A stretch of DNA of 64,000 nt from Osmia lignaria lignaria (lineage: Eukaryota; Arthropoda; Insecta; Hymenoptera; Megachilidae), in assembly GCF_051020975.1 (NCBI RefSeq), contig NC_135040.1, positions 5,263,501 to 5,327,500 of the forward strand, in the 5' to 3' direction. The notes below the pieces were generated by a model that was given only the letters and a program-made list of their open reading frames with translations, had not been told where the DNA came from and searched no databases. Positions 58,708 through 64,000 of this stretch are shown here, piece by piece; the stretch's first letter is position 1; each line of letters starts with the position of its first letter. The translations under genes were made by a program, and so were the position numbers.

Positions 58708-59591
58708 CAGTAAAAGCTGGATATATGCAACAAAAGTTTGGCTGGATATATGCAACATCGCTATCCCCTCCACTTGGGGGGATCCCCCTAAGCCGAACCG
58801 AGCCGCTCGGCGAGGAAACCGTGTAATATGATCCGACCGTAATATCAGCGTGACTAATACTAATTGAACGATAAAACTTTTTTATTTTTAACTTTTTCTT
58901 AATGAAACTTTTACTAACGCATTTGTGAGATTTTTCTGATTAAAATGGCACCAAACACGATATGATTTAAATTATATCTATAAACAATAGTAATAGAATA
59001 AACAACATAGAATTGACACCACGACTTAATATAAATGATGTGTACGGACGCAGAATCGACATGTCGGCTGAATACAAAAGATGTGATCGACATGTTGGCT
59101 GAATACAAAACATGTGTATAGACTCAGAATCGACACCTCGCTTGGATAAATGAAATATAAAATGCCCAGAATCGATACCTCGCCTGGATAAATGAAACCT
59201 TTGAAACCAGAGCCGACATCGCGACTGGTTTTAATTTCGATCTCTCTTGCTTTTCGCCAACTTTTAACATCAATTTTAGCAAGTAATTATAATTCAAACT
59301 ATATCGTGTTTGGTATCATTTTAATAAGAAAAATTTCACCAATGCGTTAATAAAAGTTTCAGTAAAAAAAAGTCAAAAATAAAAAAGTTTTATAGTTGAA
59401 TTAGTATTAGTCACACCGATACGTTTCGGCTCTTTCCTTTGATCATCGGACCTCTCTCTTTCCGCCACTGTCTGTCCCTTTCTACGTTCACGCTTGGCTG
59501 GTCGTCGCGTGTAACCCGAGATTCGACACCTCACTTGGATAAATGCAACCACTGGGTCCCAATCTCGGTTGCATTTATCCAGGTTTTACTG
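58708..59591 (+). mobile_element. Tigger-like element copy T11 (complete, 884 bp)
   Basis: TA at 58706-58707 and 59592-59593. The left end has the TGGATATATGCAAC motif twice. The internal and right-end motifs are TGGATAAATG variants, and the right terminus has one mismatch (CCAGGTTTTACTG). It is chimeric between motif classes, like T5. Confidence 0.9.
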
Positions 59592-59593
59592 TA

Positions 59594-60284
59594 TATATGA
59601 GTGGACCGAACTCTGTAGGAGAATGTCTTTTACTGTATAAACAAATTATACAACAGTGTAGAGTGTAGGCACACGAGGGTAATTTATTGGGGAAATCGAT
59701 GCAAAAAATGCTCCCACTGCCGATTCGCCAATCAGACTGAATATGAACCCATGAGTCTGCCACGTGCTTTGGCAGCTTGAGCATCGAGCCGATAACGTAG
59801 AAATGATGAGAGCAGCCGAACGGAGAGCTCACACGGACACGTGGGACAACACGCTTGTGTTAGATGAAACAACTGAAGTAGGGGAGTCACTGGGACGTCG
59901 TGGAGAGGATAAAAATTTGTCCCACGTCCCACGATTTTGACATTTTTGGCATCCGAAAACAAAAAGTAAACCCCACGCGAAAGGAGAAAGGGAAATATAG
60001 CAGTTCTCCACCAAAATACCTAACAGCATTCGAACAGAGCGGTCTCTCGTCTTTACACTTTTCACGCTGACACCCTCGTACATCCGGCCCATGGGCAGTC
60101 CTTTCTAGGCCCTCCAAACTTCCGTACTTCAGATCCAACTGTTGGAGATGTAGTCACTGCATGCTGTAACGAAAATTAATGCTGCGCTTTAATATGTACC
60201 AGGATCACTGGCGTCGCTACAAACAGATATAAATGATATCGGTGAGATACGCATACAATAACAAATTATGTATTTAGATTACGG
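59594..60284. other. Intergenic spacer
   Basis: GC content is moderately higher than average. Overlapping ORFs of 71-87 codons on the minus strand lack recognisable motifs and are not supported as genes. Confidence 0.4.
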
Positions 60285-60430
60285 ACGGCACGTTCGATTT
60301 CGATGATTTTTAAATATGTTGTAGAAATCAACATTTTGACCAACTTTTTCCTATACATATAACCGCCGCTCGGCCTTAGTTTTCGAGATATTTTCGAAAA
60401 ACTGTTGAAACTAACATATTGAATTCTGCC
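60285..60430 (+). repeat. R1 dispersed repeat copy
   Basis: R1 landmarks CTATACATATAACCGCCG and TTTTCGAGATATTTTCG are present. It is preceded by GATTACGGACGGC, also seen at 20230 where a Tigger-like copy has inserted. Confidence 0.8.
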
Positions 60431-60649
60431 CATCCGTGTGGGTGGTATCGCTTGAATTGAATGAATGTAATATGGCGACAATGAATATGGCTACAGCATG
60501 TCTGCGTTCCGTTGTCGATGCCCATAAATTAGGAGGCAAATACAAACAATTGAGCGAGCGGTAGACAAAGCTTGCATTGTAAAACTTTCAACGCGAGCGA
60601 TCGGGCTGGGAAGGAGTTAAAAATCCAGAGAATAAAAGCTGCTTCACTT

Positions 60650-61200
60650 GAAATTTATTACGAGAGACTAATTTATTACGTTACTCTTAACGAAAATCAA
60701 GTTTGGTTCTCGAAGTCGTCGAAGTCTCTTCGACATCCTGTTTATTCATAGGGGGTCGTAAATTTTCTCAAAGGTTGCCTCGTTTCATTAGCGCGAGATA
60801 TCTTCATTTTCCATCTTTCTCTGGGTCCCATGCTTTCTCTTAGCACGTGTGCACGGAATCGTTCTCGTGCCTTGGCGAAGCACCACCACTTTCACTTACT
60901 TGAGGGTGGACCGAAACCAAGGAAAGAGATCTCCTTCGGACAGAGATGGGCTCCCCCACCATTGGACCAGGGATGATCCTGCGGGAGGATCCAGGATCCA
61001 GCAAAGAGGGGATTCCAGCCGACATTGAACAAGGATCTTCACCGCCAAACTCAGATCGATTCCAAGCTTCAAACCGCTTAACTACATTTTTCAAAGTCAT
61101 TTTCTGAATAAAGCAGTTACAATTTTTACCAAAACGCTGAGGTGTTTGATTTATTTTGCACGCCGCGAGCAGAATACTTCAGCGCTCCACGGGCACTTTA
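60650..61200 (-). repeat. R7 dispersed repeat copy 2
   Basis: Inverted, diverged copy of 51030-51700, sharing GGATCCTGGATCCTCC and GCATGGGACCCAGA-like blocks. Non-coding by the substitution pattern. Confidence 0.65.
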
Positions 61201-61316
61201 CTTACAGCTCAGAAATCCCTGAATTTTCCTACATCGCAAGGAGGACACGCAACAGCATCAAATTCACAAGAGTGGAGTTTGGAGGGTCCTTTGCTAAACT
61301 GAACTCTCAATATATG

Positions 61317-61620
61317 TAGTAAGAACTGGATAAATGCAAGAAAAGATTGGCTGGATAAATGCAAGCTGACTATCCCCTCCATGTGAGAGGGTCCCCTTTG
61401 GCGAACCGAGACGTTCGACGAAGAAGTAGTGTAATATTGTACATACAATCCGAACCGGAATATCGGTGTGGCAAATACTAATTCAACGATAAAACTTTTT
61501 TATTTTTGACTTTTTCTTAATGCAACTCTTACTAACGCATTTGTGACATTTTTTTTTATTAAAATGAGACCAAACACGATATAGTTTGAATTAGATTTAT
61601 TGTTGATACTGATTAAGTAC
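61317..61620 (+). mobile_element. Diverged Tigger-like left end (T12)
   Basis: TAGTAAGAACTGGATAAATG followed by a second TGGATAAATGCAAG, then CTATCCCCTCCA, ATATCGGTGTGGCAAATAC and AACACGATATAG. This is the left-end order of the family in the AAATG variant. Its first base is changed from C to T and the TA is not exact. The transposase remnant follows 0.5 kb further on the same strand. Confidence 0.75.
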
Positions 61621-62099
61621 GTACCACAAAGTACAAAAACACGTTGTAAAATAATAAAGTACATTATAATAAATAATACATTGAAATAAACACGATACAA
61701 TTTAAATTATGTTTATTTATTAAAATAATAATGAAAAGATAATGAAAGGTAGTAATGTACATTATAATAAATATTGTAATACATTGGAATGAATATAGTG
61801 ATACATTCAAATAAGAAAATAATATACATTATACATTTCAAATTTTTGTTATATGCAATGTGAAACATATAACGAGAATTGCTTCAAATATGTAGTGCAT
61901 AAGCAATGATTCTAGTGCAAAACGTTTTAAATGAAGGTTTGAAGGATAAAAAATAACGCACTAAAAGTTATGAAGTTCATTGACAAAGAGATCCTTATAC
62001 GACGTATTGGAGCAAAATTTGCTGGCTTAGTTCATCGAAACAACTCTTGGTGATTTCATATCGAATGCTGTACTTGTGCAACAATTAATATACGTTTAA

Positions 62100-62913
62100 T
62101 AAAAGTGTATGGGCAAAGTATAAGTGCTAATAATGATTCCGCGAAAAAATGTTGTGATAATTTTATAAAATTATTGGATGAAGATGGCAGTATAAATGAA
62201 GACAATGTATAGAACATGGATGAAACTGAACTTTTATACCATCAAAAACATTAGAAAGAAAAGAAAGGTTCGTAAAGGAGTACAAAAGCCGCAAAGAACA
62301 AATTACGGTAGCGCTATGTGCAAATGCATCTTGGATGTACAAGTTGATGCCATTAGTAATTAATAAATATGACAATCCTAGGACCCTGGAACATTGCAAA
62401 AGTAATCTTCCCGTCACCCTTAAATCTCAGAAGAATGCATGGATGACACAAACATTGTTTTGTGATTGGTTTCAAAATTATTTTAAGCCCAGTGTACGGG
62501 TAGCTCTGAAATGACTAGTAAAGCTATTTTATTATTACACAATTGCGGAGGATATATGTACAGTGCCGCCAGAATTATTAGATGAAGAAGATTTTAAAAT
62601 TATGTATTCTCCTCCAAATACCACCAGCTTAATTCAACCAATGGACAAGGGTATAATAGCTAAGCTGAAAGCTCTGTATCGCCATAAAATAATACGGAAA
62701 ACTGCTACGTACCAAGACGAAATAAATAAATTTCAAAAGCAATTTACATTAAAAGATTGCATACAAGTATTGCACGATTCATGGAAGGTAGTATCAGCGG
62801 ATAATGTTATTAATTTCTGGAAGAAAATTATTCCGAAGCAAACAGATACATATCGTCATGCTAAGAGGCAGAACTTAAACAATTTAACACGAAAGAGGAT
62901 ATTGGACAATTAA
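62100..62913 (+). pseudogene. Tigger/pogo (DDE_1) transposase remnant
   Basis: Reading across frames: NMDETELLY (first catalytic Asp) preceded by a stop, then ITVALCANASWMYKLMPLVI, KNAWMTQTLFCDWF, and a LLLHNCGGYMYSA block where the second catalytic Asp is His. A frameshift near 62561 leads into the open part 62563-62913 with PPNTTSLIQPMDKGIIAKLK (third Asp present). It then shows the conserved C-terminal KDCIQVLHDSW region. Stops, a frameshift and a lost catalytic residue show it is dead. Confidence 0.85.
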
Positions 62914-62944
62914 TGTCCAGTTGTTAAGAAGAAGAAGAAGAAAA

Positions 62945-63110
62945 TCCGTATAAATGAAGATAATGTATACAAAATGTACGACACTGGACTTTTATCGAAA
63001 GCCTTACCATCGAAAACATTCGCGGAAAGTAAAGAGAGATAAAAGAGAGGAATTTTTTGTAAACGAATGTGGAATATATATGTATGAAGATATGCGATTT
63101 TAGTTCCGTG
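62945..63110 (+). pseudogene. Second Tigger transposase fragment, catalytic-core start
   Basis: After the first remnant ends, the plus strand reads INEDNVYKMYDTGLLSKALP then SKTFAESKER, which repeats the first-Asp segment of the same transposase (compare INEDNV..NMDETEL at 62196). It is joined out of order, so two copies were fused by recombination or a nested duplication. Confidence 0.6.
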
Positions 63111-63251
63111 TACCACCCTGCAAGTATTTTAAAATGATGTCTAGATTCATTTATCCTACTATCCGTGGATATTTCCAGATGTTAATCATCGGTACCTAAA
63201 AAATAAAAGTTAATTATTAAAATAAAAATGATGTTTATAATTTTTATACAA

Positions 63252-64000
63252 TTATATAACTGTAACATTACCTAAAAGATGGTTTTTGAAGACCTGATAT
63301 ATATTTTGAATAAAGGGCGCTTCTTGCGATACGTGCTGGTCCAAACGCTCAAATAAATATTGCAATTCCTCTCTTTTATTCTCTTGTTCTTCTGTATTTT
63401 CTAGCATCTCTTCATATTCCTGCTTTTCTTGCATCACTTCATATTCCTGCTTTTCTTGTACCTCTTCATATTCCTGCTTTTCTTGTATCTCTTCATATTC
63501 CTGCTTTTCTTGTATCTCTTCATATTCCTGCTTTTCTTGTATCTCTTCATATTCCTGCTTTTCTTGCATCTCTTCATCTGCCTGCTTTTCTTCATCGTCC
63601 TCCTCTGCGGATCTTGTTTCTTCATCTTCACAACTGGACATAAATTGGGCAATATCCTCTTGTGTGTACGAATCACCTGTTAAATTGCTTAAGTTCTGCC
63701 TCATAGTACGACAATATGTATCTGTTTGATTTGGAATAAGTTTCTTCCAGGAATTAATAATATTATCTGCTGATACTTCCATCCATGAATTGTGCAATAC
63801 TTGTATGCAATCTTTTAATGTAAATTGCTTTTGAAATTCATTTATTCCACCTTGGTATGTAGCAGCTTTCTGTATTGTTTTATGGCGATACAAAGCTTTC
63901 AGCATAGCTATTATGCCCTGGTTCATTGGTTGAATTAAGGTGGTGGTGTTTGGAGGAAAATACATAATTATAAAGTCATCTTCTTCTAATAATTCTGGTG
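63252..64000 (-). CDS. Tigger-type transposase, C-terminal part (runs off window)
   Basis: Open from the right edge to a stop at 63252. It shows PELLEEDDF, FPPNTTTLIQPMNQGIIAML and KDCIQVLHNSW, as in the DDE_1 domain. The Asp of the usual QPMDQG motif, counted as the third catalytic residue in pogo/Tigger transposases, is Asn here. The tail is acidic and carries six or so copies of a nine-residue unit (QEKQEYEEI), encoded by a 27-bp tandem repeat at about 63411-63570. The frame is intact over 249 codons, so it is younger than the convergent copy at 62.1-62.9 kb, but probably inactive if the Asn call is right. Confidence 0.8.
   Translation of the reverse strand, partial: PELLEEDDFIIMYFPPNTTTLIQPMNQGIIAMLKALYRHKTIQKAATYQGGINEFQKQFTLKDCIQVLHNSWMEVSADNIINSWKKLIPNQTDTYCRTMRQNLSNLTGDSYTQEDIAQFMSSCEDEETRSAEEDDEEKQADEEMQEKQEYEEIQEKQEYEEIQEKQEYEEIQEKQEYEEVQEKQEYEVMQEKQEYEEMLENTEEQENKREELQYLFERLDQHVSQEAPFIQNIYQVFKNHLLGNVTVI

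Noticed and set aside
59575..60138. Overlapping minus-strand ORFs of 76-87 codons
   Set aside because: No motif, start context or homology pattern. They overlap one another in different frames in a GC-richer stretch, as expected by chance.
63429..63683. 84-codon plus-strand ORF rich in FIFLLFLYL
   Set aside because: Antisense of the 27-bp tandem repeat in the transposase tail.

Overview
This is an AT-rich insect nuclear window, most likely hymenopteran (ant or bee). The evidence is spliced single-copy metazoan genes with GT-AG introns, insect-type sugar transporter and peritrophin-like cuticle genes, an interstitial TTAGG-type motif near 5.62 kb, and a dense load of DNA transposons and solo LTRs. 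The species assignment is an inference.

Five host genes can be read across splice junctions. (1) The 3' part of exportin-2/CSE1L, 1-4078, plus strand. (2) A nine-exon facilitative sugar/trehalose-type transporter on the minus strand, 27458 down to 7843, with introns filled by mobile elements. (3) A complete ASPSCR1/TUG (UBX-domain) gene, 42070-46541, plus strand. (4) A complete ecdysoneless (ECD/SGT1) gene, 50639 down to 48499, minus strand, convergent with TUG. (5) A two-exon secreted single-CBM14 cuticle protein (CPAP1 type), 55172-58337, plus strand. A lone MADF-domain exon lies at 35846-35978 on the minus strand.

Everything else is mainly mobile DNA. The dominant family is a TA-inserting element with the end CAGTAAAAGCTGGATATATG, present as six complete copies and six truncated ones. 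It carries internal tandem copies of its own terminal motif. A diverged left end of the same family at 61.3 kb is followed by decayed Tigger/pogo (DDE_1) transposase sequence, and a second transposase C-terminal part enters from the right edge. Other elements are palindromic and mariner-type MITEs, two solo LTRs with clean 4-bp target duplications (16475-17196 and 34310-34755), a pol-less gypsy-like gag-LTR remnant, a BEL/Pao protease scrap, a jockey-like ORF1, a piggyBac remnant with its middle deleted, foldback elements (one carrying tRNA-like modules), and a 716-bp element whose ends and 5-bp target duplication fit Transib, the relative of RAG1.

Nesting is readable in several places: MITE in foldback, LTR in foldback, LTR in Tigger-like element, and Tigger-like element placed at the TA next to older MITEs. 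This gives a relative insertion history. The most notable signals are the Transib-like element with recombination-signal-like ends, the coordinated internal and terminal motifs of the Tigger-like family, a perfect 28-bp-stem hairpin at 53513-53588, and the tRNA-like foldback at 47.1-47.9 kb.
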